From Salinispora arenicola (GTDB lineage: Bacteria; Actinomycetota; Actinomycetes; Mycobacteriales; Micromonosporaceae): a stretch of 64,000 bases of DNA. The position numbers and the translations under genes are program-made. Location of the stretch: positions 4,402,001 through 4,466,000 of the forward strand of contig NZ_VFOL01000001.1 in the NCBI RefSeq assembly GCF_006716065.1. The letters are read 5' to 3'. Positions 47,302 through 55,445 of the stretch are shown here, piece by piece; position 1 is the first letter of the stretch; each line of letters opens with the position of its first letter. The notes under the pieces are model-generated. The model ran no database searches. It was not told where the DNA came from and saw only the letters and a program-made list of their open reading frames with translations.

Positions 47302-48600
47302 TCAGGCGGGTACGGCGACCGCCTCACGGAGCAGGCGGCGCACAAGGGTGACCCGGTCCGTGTCATCGGCCAGACCGGGCAGGTCACCGACCCGGGTGAC
47401 CTCACCGGACAGCAACGCGTGTAGGGCCGGGGCACACTCCTCCGGCAGGGTGATCGTACGGTCGAAGACCCGTAGCGCCACCCGCTGCCCCGCTGGGGCG
47501 AGGTGCCACCGTAGACCCGGGCGGGGAATAACGCGACTGTCCGGGCCGAGCGTGTCCAACGCAGCTGCCTGGGCGAGGGGATGCAGCGGAGCCGGTCGGG
47601 CCGCCGGCCATGCGCGCTGTCTCAGCCGGGCGGCCAGCGTTGTCGGATCCATGTGCAGGAGCCAGTCCCGCAGCACCTCCACCGTTTCGGTGAGCTCGGG
47701 CTCGACCGCGTCCGGGTCGGACACGTCGATGCCGAACGGAAGGGTGGCCCGCAGCCGCTGGTCCTCAGCGGCGAGGGCGAGCAGTTCCTCGACCAGCGTG
47801 TACCGGGTCAGCGCCCGGACTCCCACGGTCAGATGCAGGGAGCTGCGCTCCTGGGCCTGCGCGCTGTGCAGCCAGCCACGGGGAAGGTACAGCGCGTCGC
47901 CGGGGGCGAGCGTCACGTCGAGGGCCGGCGCACCCGTCGCGGTCGCGGAGACCTCGTCGGCCCGACCGCCCCACGGCTGCCGCTCCAGTGGATCGGGTAG
48001 CACCGGGGGATGGATCCGCCAGTGCTTCCGCCCATCGACCTGGAGAACGAACACGTCGTGGGTGTCGTAGTGGGTGGCGAAGCCCTGACTGCCGGCGGGG
48101 GTCAGGTAGGCGTTGATCTGCATTGGCTGCCCGACGTCCAGGCCGAGGTCCCGGGCGAAGTCGACAAGCGCGGGCCAGGTGCGGTGCAGGCCCTGCAACA
48201 CCAGGGTGGCGCCGCCGGCGTACAGGTCCAGGACCCTCTCGTCGAGGACCTGGTCGGCGATCTCGGCGCCCGCACCCCCGCCGCCGGTGTAGCGGGCTGC
48301 CGGCACCAGTGCGCCGTCCTGCGCCACCCTGAGAAAGGGGGTACGCAATCCGCGCCGACTGAGCAGTTCGTCGGCATCAGCCGGGCTCAGCAGGTCGAGG
48401 AATCCGTCCGGGTTGGACAACTCGTCGGCGCGGGACAGCATCGGTGTCCGTCCCCAGTGCGCGGCGGCGAACTTCGCCGGCTCAACCGAGACACACCGGG
48501 CCAGCGCCGACGTGGTACGCCCGGATGGTGCCCGGGGCGCGGTGGTGACGGTCGAGGACGCCGGGCGGCCGTGACCGCCCGGCGAGTCGAGATGGGACAC
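47302..48600 (-). CDS. JmjC/cupin-family 2-oxoglutarate oxygenase (ROXA-like)
   Basis: A 432-residue iron- and 2-oxoglutarate-dependent oxygenase of the cupin_4/ROXA type, whose characterised members hydroxylate arginine or histidine in ribosomal proteins. The iron triad is clear: His177 and Asp179 in FATHYDTHDVFVLQVDG, and His245 in YLPRGWLHSA. KHWRIHPP provides the 2-oxoglutarate lysine region. A C-terminal winged-helix-like part follows, as in ROXA. It starts with GTG 48600 eight bases after the stop of the repeat peptide gene, so that peptide may be its substrate. Function beyond the fold is inferred. Confidence 0.88.
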   Translation of the reverse strand: MSHLDSPGGHGRPASSTVTTAPRAPSGRTTSALARCVSVEPAKFAAAHWGRTPMLSRADELSNPDGFLDLLSPADADELLSRRGLRTPFLRVAQDGALVPAARYTGGGGAGAEIADQVLDERVLDLYAGGATLVLQGLHRTWPALVDFARDLGLDVGQPMQINAYLTPAGSQGFATHYDTHDVFVLQVDGRKHWRIHPPVLPDPLERQPWGGRADEVSATATGAPALDVTLAPGDALYLPRGWLHSAQAQERSSLHLTVGVRALTRYTLVEELLALAAEDQRLRATLPFGIDVSDPDAVEPELTETVEVLRDWLLHMDPTTLAARLRQRAWPAARPAPLHPLAQAAALDTLGPDSRVIPRPGLRWHLAPAGQRVALRVFDRTITLPEECAPALHALLSGEVTRVGDLPGLADDTDRVTLVRRLLREAVAVPA

Positions 48601-48608
48601 GGCCCGGC

Positions 48609-48851
48609 TCAGTCAGCGCTGCCGTCGGCACCACCATCGTGCTGCCCGGGAGTAGCCCCACCGTCGGCCGGGCCCTCCGCACTGCCGTCGGCACCACCAT
48701 CGTGCTGCCCGGGAGTAGCCCCACCGTCAGCCGGGCCCTCCGCACTGCCGTCGGCACCACCATCGTGCTGCCCGGGAGTAGCCCCACCGTCGGCGGGACC
48801 CTCGGGGGCGGCGCCGCCGGAAGTCGTCATGTCGTCGTCGTTGAGTGCCAT
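48609..48851 (-). CDS. 80-residue repeat peptide upstream of the JmjC oxygenase
   Basis: A short protein with a 16-residue head, MALNDDDMTTSGGAAP, then three almost identical 21-residue units and a final Asp. Each unit starts EGPADGGATP and ends GQHDGGADGSA, with a single histidine. The ATG at 48851 has GAGG seven bases upstream. The composition (Gly, Asp, Ala) predicts no fold. The layout of a short head, tandem cores and an adjacent modifying enzyme resembles a multicore RiPP precursor, but no leader homology or cleavage site is recognised. Confidence 0.7.
   Translation of the reverse strand: MALNDDDMTTSGGAAPEGPADGGATPGQHDGGADGSAEGPADGGATPGQHDGGADGSAEGPADGGATPGQHDGGADGSAD
48615..48803. repeat. 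three tandem 63-bp repeats within the peptide gene
   Basis: Units lie at 48615-48677, 48678-48740 and 48741-48803 and differ by only a handful of bases, nearly all silent. Unit length is a multiple of three, so copy number can change without breaking the frame. Confidence 0.97.
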
Positions 48852-49235
48852 GGGTGCTCCTCGGATGTGCCCCGCCGAACGCCGGGGTTCCTCGAACGGC
48901 GGGTGTGCCCCACCTCCGATCCTCCCCACCACACGGTAGCCGCCCCGGGTTTCCGGCGCGGGCGGTTCGCCGGTCGGCCGGCTCAGGTCCTGGCCTCCCA
49001 CCGGACGGGGCCGGGTATTCCGTCCTGCCTATGCCCGCCGTCCGTCGTCGTCGCGCCGCGGCGGACCCACCGGGCCACGGCGCTGCCGTACCGGACTGAG
49101 CCGGCCGGGCCGTGGTGGCCGCGCTTGCCCACCGGACACCCCGACGACGTGCACGACAGCGCCTCGGCGGCGATCCGGTTTCCTCCCCGCCGTCATCTGC
49201 CCAGACACCTCCGATGGTCCATCCGCGGCGACGGG
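48852..49235. other. intergenic region upstream of the repeat peptide gene
   Basis: No credible gene. On the minus strand, two copies of GGGGCACA followed by CCC or TCC lie about 80 to 10 bases upstream of the peptide ATG and could be direct-repeat operator halves. The remainder is very GC-rich with no clear promoter. Confidence 0.4.
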
Positions 49236-49634
49236 TCAGGCCGCCCGGCGTTCCCGGGTCTGTTTGCAGGTCACGCAGGTCGTCGCCGACGGGAAGATCT
49301 CCAGCCGCTCGACCGGGATCGACCCGCCACAGCCCTCGCAGAAGCCGTAGGTGCCCTCCTCCAGCCGGGACAGGGCGTGCTCGTACTGGGCCCGGCGGTC
49401 CAGGATCGTGCGCAAGAGGGACTGCGCGGTGTCCCGCTCCGCGGTCTTCGTGCCACTGTCGGCCTGGTCGTCGCCGGCGGTGTCCCCGACCTCCACCAGG
49501 CGCAGCACCTGGCTCTGCAGCACAGCCTGCTCATACTCCGCGGCCAGTTCGTCGTAGCGGGCCCGCAGGGACTGCCGAATCTGGTCGGCTTCCGCCTGGG
49601 GTCGGGGCGTGTCGACCGGGTCGTGGACGAGCAT
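49236..49634 (-). CDS. DksA/TraR-type C4 zinc finger protein
   Basis: A 132-residue member of the DksA/TraR family, which binds in the secondary channel of RNA polymerase in proteobacteria; actinobacterial members are less understood. Residues 15-90 form a long coiled coil (RQSLRARYDELAAEYEQAV, LLRTILDRRAQYEHALSRLE). The zinc site is complete: Cys99, Cys102 (FCEGCG) and Cys120, Cys123 (CVTC). The ATG at 49634 gives a normal family length; the frame extends to 49907 without support. Located downstream of a winged-helix regulator. Confidence 0.87.
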   Translation of the reverse strand: MLVHDPVDTPRPQAEADQIRQSLRARYDELAAEYEQAVLQSQVLRLVEVGDTAGDDQADSGTKTAERDTAQSLLRTILDRRAQYEHALSRLEEGTYGFCEGCGGSIPVERLEIFPSATTCVTCKQTRERRAA

Positions 49635-49821
49635 CGCTGCCTGCCTTCCTGAGTCCCCCGGGACCACCGGCCCCGGTGCTGGTCGTCGCGGCACGGGTCG
49701 CGCCCGTGCGGTGAGCCGACCGATTACCCCGCACCGCAGCGGATCAAACCGCCGGGCCTGGCCGGATACTCGGGCTTCACCGGCGCCGGAACCCGCCCCG
49801 CCAGGTGGGCTCCGGGACAGC

Positions 49822-50433
49822 TCAACCGCTGCGGTCGATGGTGACCCGGGCGTCGTCGGCGAGCCGGTAGCCGACCCCGTAGACGGTGGTGACCAGGGGG
49901 ACGTCAACGCCCACCTTGCCCCGCAGTCGACGGACGTGCACGTCCACCGTGCGTACCCCGGCGTGCTCGTAGCCCCACACGGCGTTGAGCAGTTGCAGCC
50001 GCGTGAAGACCCGCCGGGGATGGGCCACCAGGTGCAGCAGCAGATCGAACTCCAGCCGGGTCAGTGACAACGGCTCGCCGTCACGGAGCACGGACCGGGA
50101 TGAGGCGAGGATGTGCAGCGTGGGGATGGTCGGGGCGAGCGACCGGCTCGGCGAGCGGCCGGCCGGGACCGGCTCCGCCCGCCGGTCCACGTGCCCGTTG
50201 CCGGTCATCGTGACCGTGCCCTCTCCGCACTCCATCAGCTCGCGAGCCGCGTCCAGCAGCCGCCGGGCCGCCGGATTGATCGCCTCGTCGTTGGCCAACG
50301 GGATCGACAGGGTCACCGTGAGTACGGGGGCGACCGTATTCGCGGGACGGCGCTGGCCGCCCGGTGGTCGACCGGGAACAGCGGGTTGGGACGTATGCCA
50401 TCCGGCGCGCGACGAAGCGGGGCTGACCGACAT
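49822..50433 (-). CDS. winged-helix (OmpR/PhoB-type) regulator without receiver domain
   Basis: A 203-residue protein. Residues 105-195 are a trans_reg_C winged helix ([60 protein letters not shown]). The N-terminal 100 residues are not a phosphoryl receiver: there is a hydrophobic stretch ([20 protein letters not shown]) followed by [20 protein letters not shown], a small unrecognised domain. ATG 50433 has GGAGG three bases upstream. Phosphorylation control is therefore unlikely; it may act constitutively or sense a ligand. Divergent from the DUF3500 gene. Confidence 0.85.
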   Translation of the reverse strand: MSVSPASSRAGWHTSQPAVPGRPPGGQRRPANTVAPVLTVTLSIPLANDEAINPAARRLLDAARELMECGEGTVTMTGNGHVDRRAEPVPAGRSPSRSLAPTIPTLHILASSRSVLRDGEPLSLTRLEFDLLLHLVAHPRRVFTRLQLLNAVWGYEHAGVRTVDVHVRRLRGKVGVDVPLVTTVYGVGYRLADDARVTIDRSG

Positions 50434-50872
50434 GGTCCTCCTTGGCTGGTCCGGGTATCTCCCCACGGCCCGGGACGCCGCTTCATCGATGCTTCCCGGC
50501 GCCCGTTCGGGGGTCAAGGGGCGACTGCGTTGCATGAATGTGACAATTGGCGAACACATCGGAGCGGAATGCTCGCTCTGCGTACGAGGTCAAATGATTA
50601 CAGCAGAGTCGCTGAGATGGCCCAATCCGGGGGTCCTCACATGGTTCACATTCACCGTTCCAGCGGGCAGAGCAGGGGTCGACAACCCGCGATTCACGTT
50701 GCGGCGAGATTGGGCACGCTCCCGCGGTGGCTTGTGGAGATCGGTGGCGCGACAGTGGCGAACTGCAGCGGCACCCCGCTCCCGGAACCCCGGACCGAAA
50801 CGACTTCGGCCGACCTCGCTCCGCGCTCTGCCGGCGGCTCCCGCCGCCGCGCCGAACGGGTATACAGGAGCG
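50434..50872. other. divergent intergenic region, winged-helix regulator and DUF3500 gene
   Basis: No convincing gene in 439 bases, though a stretch at 50530-50680 is less GC-rich and has a rightward open frame ([15 protein letters not shown]). GGGTATAC lies at 50859, just upstream of the DUF3500 ribosome site, but no matching -35 is seen. Both promoters presumably fall here. Confidence 0.4.
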
Positions 50873-51820
50873 GTGAAGGATCCTCTGGCCAACCAGCTGC
50901 GCGCCGCCACGGCGGAACTGCTCGCCGCCCTTGACGAGCCGGAGCGGGACCGGGCGACCCACCGGTTCGATGATCTGACGGCACGCCACTGGCTCGAGTA
51001 CCGGCCCCGGCCCCGCCCCGGGATCTGCCTCGTCGATCTGGGCCGCTCCGCCCGCAAAGCCACCCACCGACTGTTGGCGACGGCCCTGAGTCCGTCAGCG
51101 TACGCCCAGGCCGTGACAATCATCGGTCTCGAGGAGATTCTCGACCGGGCCGAGGGGTGGCGCCGCGGCCGACACAGCGATGACTACTGGGTGGCGGTTT
51201 TCGGCGACCCGATCCACGACGATGCGTGGGGGTGGCGGGTCGAGGGGCACCACCTGTCGGTCAGCATGACCATCGTCGCCGACCAGGTCTCCCCCGCGCC
51301 AGTCTTCTTCGGGGCAAACCCCGCAGCCGTCCGTTGGGGCGGCCGCCCGGTCACCCGCCCGCTCGGCCCCGAGGAGGACCTGGGCCGGGCACTGCTGGAC
51401 GCGCTCAGCCCGCAGGACCGGGCGGCGGCGATCGTCGCCGACACGGCTCCCACCGACATCGTCAGCGCGACCCGGCCCCGCGTGGACGCACCGGTGGCGC
51501 CGCTCGGCGTGTCCGCCGACCGGCTGGGTCCGACCGCCCGGGCCATGTTGGACCAACTCGTCGCCCTCTACCTGGACCGACTTCCGTCGGAGCTGGCGAT
51601 CCGGGAAGCGCGTCGACTCGCCGGATCACCGCTGCACTTCGCCTGGGCCGGACCGACCTGGCCGGGGCAGCGCCACTACTACCGGGTGCAGGGCGACGAC
51701 CTGCTGATCGAATACGACAACACCGCCGACGAGGGCAACCACGCCCACACGGTGCTCCGCCGCCCGACCAGCGACTTCGGTGCCGACCTGCTGGCCGCCC
51801 ACCGCCGGGCGTCCCACTAG
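50873..51820 (+). CDS. DUF3500 family protein
   Basis: A 315-residue protein of a widespread, uncharacterised family. Recognised blocks are DDYWVAVFGDPIHDDAWGWRVEGHHLSV, HFAWAGPTWPGQRHYYRVQGDDLLIEYDNT and NHAHTVLRRPTSDFG, with several conserved histidines and acidic residues that could hold metal. The GTG at 50873 follows AGGAG by two bases. No signal peptide, so this copy seems cytoplasmic, whereas relatives are often secreted. Role unknown. Confidence 0.88.
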   Translation: MKDPLANQLRAATAELLAALDEPERDRATHRFDDLTARHWLEYRPRPRPGICLVDLGRSARKATHRLLATALSPSAYAQAVTIIGLEEILDRAEGWRRGRHSDDYWVAVFGDPIHDDAWGWRVEGHHLSVSMTIVADQVSPAPVFFGANPAAVRWGGRPVTRPLGPEEDLGRALLDALSPQDRAAAIVADTAPTDIVSATRPRVDAPVAPLGVSADRLGPTARAMLDQLVALYLDRLPSELAIREARRLAGSPLHFAWAGPTWPGQRHYYRVQGDDLLIEYDNTADEGNHAHTVLRRPTSDFGADLLAAHRRASH

Positions 51821-51989
51821 CGGCTCCAGCGCCGCTGGCCACCCACCGCTGGGCCGCCCACTGACGCCACCGGGAAGCGCTGTGGAGCCACACCGGCGGG
51901 TGATCCGTGGCGCGGAACCCTCCGGAGGTCACCTCGTCGGCGCCGCCGGGCAACCGAAGGCACACCTCCGGCACACCGGCGGGTGCGGC

Positions 51990-52730
51990 TCAGCTGTCGC
52001 GAGGCCGGGAAACCGTGTTGACCAACCGCTCGGCCACCTCCCGCAACGGGATGCCGAGCGATGACGCGGCGCCGCGCAGCACCGCCAATGCCTCCTCAGC
52101 CCGACACCCACGCTGGGTCATCACGACCCCGATCGCCTGCCCGACGACGCTCTCGCCAAGCAGTGTCGCGTCGACCTGGCCTGCCTCGGCCACCGCCCGA
52201 GCCCGATCCCGTACCGCGGCGAGCAGCAGACCGGCGTGCTCGGCCATCAGCATCGCGGTCAACTGGTGCTGGGGTGTGAGTGTCTCCCGGGCCCCGGCAT
52301 AGAGGTTGAGCGCGCCGATCACCTGCTCGTCGATGTCCACCGGCGCGGAGATCACGGCCGACACCCCGAGCCCCCGGGCCCGCCAGGTCCAGTCCGGCCA
52401 ACGCGTCTCACGGCTCAACCTCTCGGCGACCACCAACTCCCGCCGCCCGATCGCCGACATGGCCGGTGAGTCCGGGCCGTGACGCAGGTCGTCCAGGCCC
52501 GCCAGCCGGGTGTCGGAGACTGCGGCTCCAGCCGGTTCGCCAGCTCGTAACGAGGTGAACCCGCACCAGCTGACCCCCGCGACGCTGTCCCGAGCGATCC
52601 GGACAAGGACGGTCAACGCCGCGTCGAGGTCCGCTGCGCCGACCAGCCCGGCGGTCAGCTCCCGGAGCAGCGTCGCGGTCTCCAGAGCACCGAACGTCTC
52701 CCCGACCGGCTCCCGCATCTCCAGGTTCAC
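51990..52730 (-). CDS. GAF-ANTAR RNA-binding antiterminator
   Basis: A 246-residue regulator. Residues 20-175 form a GAF sensor domain (RIARDSVAGVSWCGFTSLRA, SAVISAPVDIDEQVIGALNLYAG); the last 60 residues are an ANTAR RNA-binding domain (LLGESVVGQAIGVVMTQRGC, EEALAVLRGAASSLGIPLREVAERLV). ANTAR proteins bind paired hairpins in leaders and prevent termination. GTG 52730 lies nine bases after GGAGG. A SigB/F-type promoter is seen upstream, suggesting stress control. Such proteins are abundant in actinobacteria; targets are unknown. Confidence 0.9.
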   Translation of the reverse strand: MNLEMREPVGETFGALETATLLRELTAGLVGAADLDAALTVLVRIARDSVAGVSWCGFTSLRAGEPAGAAVSDTRLAGLDDLRHGPDSPAMSAIGRRELVVAERLSRETRWPDWTWRARGLGVSAVISAPVDIDEQVIGALNLYAGARETLTPQHQLTAMLMAEHAGLLLAAVRDRARAVAEAGQVDATLLGESVVGQAIGVVMTQRGCRAEEALAVLRGAASSLGIPLREVAERLVNTVSRPRDS

Positions 52731-52821
52731 CAGGACCCACCTCCACCTCACCGGACGCCGCGCGTCGCACCCATCGGGGCCGCCCTGTTCCGTCCCGTCC
52801 CGGCTCCGCAGACTCGGCCTA

Positions 52822-52846
52822 CTACCCCGAGGAGAGGGGTCGAAAC
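52822..52846 (-). promoter_or_regulatory. candidate SigB/F-type promoter for the GAF-ANTAR gene
   Basis: Minus-strand GTTT (52843-52846), 15 bases, then GGGTAG (52822-52827). This fits the GTTT-N14-16-GGGTA pattern of actinobacterial SigB/SigF promoters. It lies about 90 bases upstream of the start codon. The same motif with the same spacing occurs before ctaD. Confidence 0.55.
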
Positions 52847-52900
52847 CATCCAAACGGGGCGCCCTCCGGAGCCGGAGGCTACCGGAAGGGGCCCGACGCG

Positions 52901-55192
52901 TCAGCGAGAGTCGGAGCTCAGCCGCCGACCGACCGACGCGATGAGCCGGTCGAGCTCCGAACCGAACGGGTTGTCGTGCACAAGGTACGTCCACGTGGCG
53001 CTCGGTCGGACCAGTTTGGCCTCATCCGGCTCCCAGTCGTCGTCAAAGTCCGTCTCGGTGAATGTCTCGATGGTGCGCCGCTCGATCTCCGGTACCAGGT
53101 CGTTGAACGAGGGCACGGCGGCACGGTGGAACTCGTCAAGCGGATCCAGTCGGCCCAGCGCCCGCAGGTGCACGCCCTCGCGGACCTCGGAGAGCTCGGC
53201 GAGATGCTCGGCCCACAGTCGGTCCAGATGGAACAGCGCGATCGACCGGGCGACCCGGGCAAGGAGATCCTCGTCCATCTCACCCGCCTTGTCCGACACC
53301 TTGTCGAGCAACATCAGGGCGGCGACATCGCTGGTCAACAACCGCTCGCGGCGTTCCGCCAACGCCTTGCGCTGCTGCTCCACCACCACGCTGTAACGCC
53401 AGGTGTTGCGGTGGATCTCGTGGTTGACCCCCTCCGCCACCCGCTGGGCGTGCTCCACGGCGTAGTCCACCTGCGGATCGGTGACCAGGCCGTCGGCGTT
53501 CATCCGCGGCGAGGGCGGCACCGTGTCACCGGCGTGGCGAACAACAAGATCGTCCTGCAGACTGACAAAGAAGACCGACCCACCCGGATCACCCTGCCGG
53601 CCGGCCCGCCCACGTAGCTGGTCGTCGACGCGCCGGCTGTCGTGGCGGCCGCTGCCGATAACGTACAGGCCCCCAAGCTCGGCCACCCGGTCCCGGTCCG
53701 CCTGGTCGCTACCGCCGAGGCGGATGTCGACTCCCCGGCCAGCCATCTGGGTGGAGACCGTCACCGCGCCGTACGCGCCGGCCTCGGCGATGATCGCCGC
53801 CTCCTCGTCGTCGTTCTTGGCATTCAGCACGATGCAAGGGACGTCGGCCGCATCGAGGCCCGCCGCCAGGCTTTCGGACTCCTTCACGTCGAGGGTGCCG
53901 ACCAGCACCGGCCGCCCCCGCTCGTGGTTGCGCCGGATCTCGTCGATCAGCGCCTCCTCCTTCTCCGCCCGCGTCGCGTAGATCCGGTCCGGCTCGTCCT
54001 CACGGACACACGGAGTGTTCGGCGGGACCACCGCCACCTCCAGCCCGAAGAACTCGCGCAACTGGTCGCCGACCAGCACCGCGGTCGCCGTCATCCCGCA
54101 CACGGTCGGGTAGAGCCCGATGTACGCCTGCACGGCGATCGTGCCGAGCACCTCCCCCTCGGCGGTGGCGTCGAGCCCCTCCTTGGCCTCCACCGCTGCC
54201 TGCAGTCCGTCAGGCCAACGGCGGCGCTGCGCCACCCGGCCACGCATCTCGTCAATCAGCTCGACCGTGCCCTCCCGCACGATGTAGTCCACGTCGCGGT
54301 GTAGCAGGGCGTGCGCGTGCAGCGCCACGTTCACCGCGGAGAGCTGGGCGACGTGCTCCTCGTCGTACAGGTCGATACCGAGTTTGGCCTCGACGGCGCG
54401 AAGGCCGTCGGCGGTGAAGGCGACACTGCGACCGTCCTCAGCGACCGTGTAGTGCCGGCCCCTGCGCAGGCCGGGCATCAGCGCCGCAGCGGTGTGCACC
54501 GGATCCTGTTCACCGGGGACCGCGCCGGCGAGGACCATCGGCACCCGGGCCTCGTCGATCAGGATCGAGTCCGCCTCGTCGACGATCGCGGTTCGCAGTG
54601 CCGGCTGCACCCGGGCCTCGGCGTCGGTGACGAGCTGATCGCGCAGGTAGTCGAAGCCAGCCTCGCTGACCGACACATACGTCACGTCACAGGCGTACGC
54701 CGTGCGGCGTTGTTCCGGGGTGGACGCCTCGTTGACCCAGCCGACGGACAGGCCGAGCAGGTCGTAGACCGGCTCCATCCACGTGGCGTCCCGGCGGGCC
54801 AGGTAGTCGTTGACGGTCAGGACGTGCACCGGGCCGTTGCCGAGCCGGACGTGCCCGTACGCGGCCACCGCCGCGGTCAGCGTCTTGCCCTCGCCGGTGG
54901 CCATCTCCGCGACCTTGCCGGACAGCAGCGCCATCGCACCGAGCAACTGCACGTCGTACGGCCGCTGGTCCAGACCACGGTGGGCGGCCTCACGGCCGAG
55001 CGCACAGATCTCCGCATAGCCTTCGGCCTGACCGGCGGCCTCGGTCAACTCGACGTCGTCGAGGACCCGCAGTTTTTCCGACCGTGCCTCGATGGCGGGC
55101 AGAAGTTTCTCTAGTGGCGCGAGGTCGACTGTCGTCCCCGGGCGCTGGAGGAACCGGCGGACCCTGCTCTTCAACCGTTGCGACACACCCAT
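52901..55192 (-). CDS. secA2: accessory preprotein translocase ATPase SecA2
   Basis: The second SecA of Actinobacteria, which exports a small set of proteins. At 763 residues it is shorter than SecA1. It starts MGVSQRLKSRVRRFLQRPG; Walker A is MATGEGKTLTAAV (Lys103), the DEAD box is VDEADSILIDEA (Asp205), and QMAGRGVDIRLGG and DDQLRGRAGRQGDPGG are motifs V and VI. It lacks the C-terminal zinc region of SecA1. No ribosome site is visible before the ATG at 55192, so it may be leaderless; the frame extends to 55330. Clients are not seen nearby. Confidence 0.93.
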   Translation of the reverse strand: MGVSQRLKSRVRRFLQRPGTTVDLAPLEKLLPAIEARSEKLRVLDDVELTEAAGQAEGYAEICALGREAAHRGLDQRPYDVQLLGAMALLSGKVAEMATGEGKTLTAAVAAYGHVRLGNGPVHVLTVNDYLARRDATWMEPVYDLLGLSVGWVNEASTPEQRRTAYACDVTYVSVSEAGFDYLRDQLVTDAEARVQPALRTAIVDEADSILIDEARVPMVLAGAVPGEQDPVHTAAALMPGLRRGRHYTVAEDGRSVAFTADGLRAVEAKLGIDLYDEEHVAQLSAVNVALHAHALLHRDVDYIVREGTVELIDEMRGRVAQRRRWPDGLQAAVEAKEGLDATAEGEVLGTIAVQAYIGLYPTVCGMTATAVLVGDQLREFFGLEVAVVPPNTPCVREDEPDRIYATRAEKEEALIDEIRRNHERGRPVLVGTLDVKESESLAAGLDAADVPCIVLNAKNDDEEAAIIAEAGAYGAVTVSTQMAGRGVDIRLGGSDQADRDRVAELGGLYVIGSGRHDSRRVDDQLRGRAGRQGDPGGSVFFVSLQDDLVVRHAGDTVPPSPRMNADGLVTDPQVDYAVEHAQRVAEGVNHEIHRNTWRYSVVVEQQRKALAERRERLLTSDVAALMLLDKVSDKAGEMDEDLLARVARSIALFHLDRLWAEHLAELSEVREGVHLRALGRLDPLDEFHRAAVPSFNDLVPEIERRTIETFTETDFDDDWEPDEAKLVRPSATWTYLVHDNPFGSELDRLIASVGRRLSSDSR

Positions 55193-55381
55193 GAGCGGCA
55201 ACGGTACGCGACCGGACCGATCTTCAGCTGCCCCGCCTGGCCGAAGGCGCCAGTGGGCGAGCACGACCTGCGGTTCCTTCCCACGGCCACACGGTCGGGG
55301 CGCGGGCGTGGTCGGCTCGACCGACCACATCAGCGAATTCTCCGAAAATACCGCTCTAGCCTGAATAATCCCTCTCGCCTG

Positions 55382-55406
55382 GTTTCATGGTCGGAGGGGT
55401 GGGTAG
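55382..55406 (+). promoter_or_regulatory. candidate SigB/F-type promoter for ctaD
   Basis: GTTT (55382-55385), 15 bases, then GGGTAG (55401-55406), 40 bases before the ctaD ATG. This is the same element and spacing as the one upstream of the GAF-ANTAR gene, on the opposite strand. Confidence 0.55.
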
Positions 55407-55445
55407 CCACACCCGTCCCATCTGTCGACAGCGGGGTGATAGTCC

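Noticed and set aside
48615..48803. CRISPR array
   Set aside because: The repeats are directly abutting 63-bp units with no spacers and lie in an open reading frame; no cas genes.
50859..50864. GGGTAT before the DUF3500 gene as a third SigB/F promoter
   Set aside because: No GTTT or similar -35 at 14-16 bases upstream, and it nearly abuts the ribosome site.
51889..51985. 14-base direct repeat CACACCGGCGGGTG (51889-51902 and 51972-51985)
   Set aside because: Short, GC-rich and between convergent genes; likely chance or a remnant.
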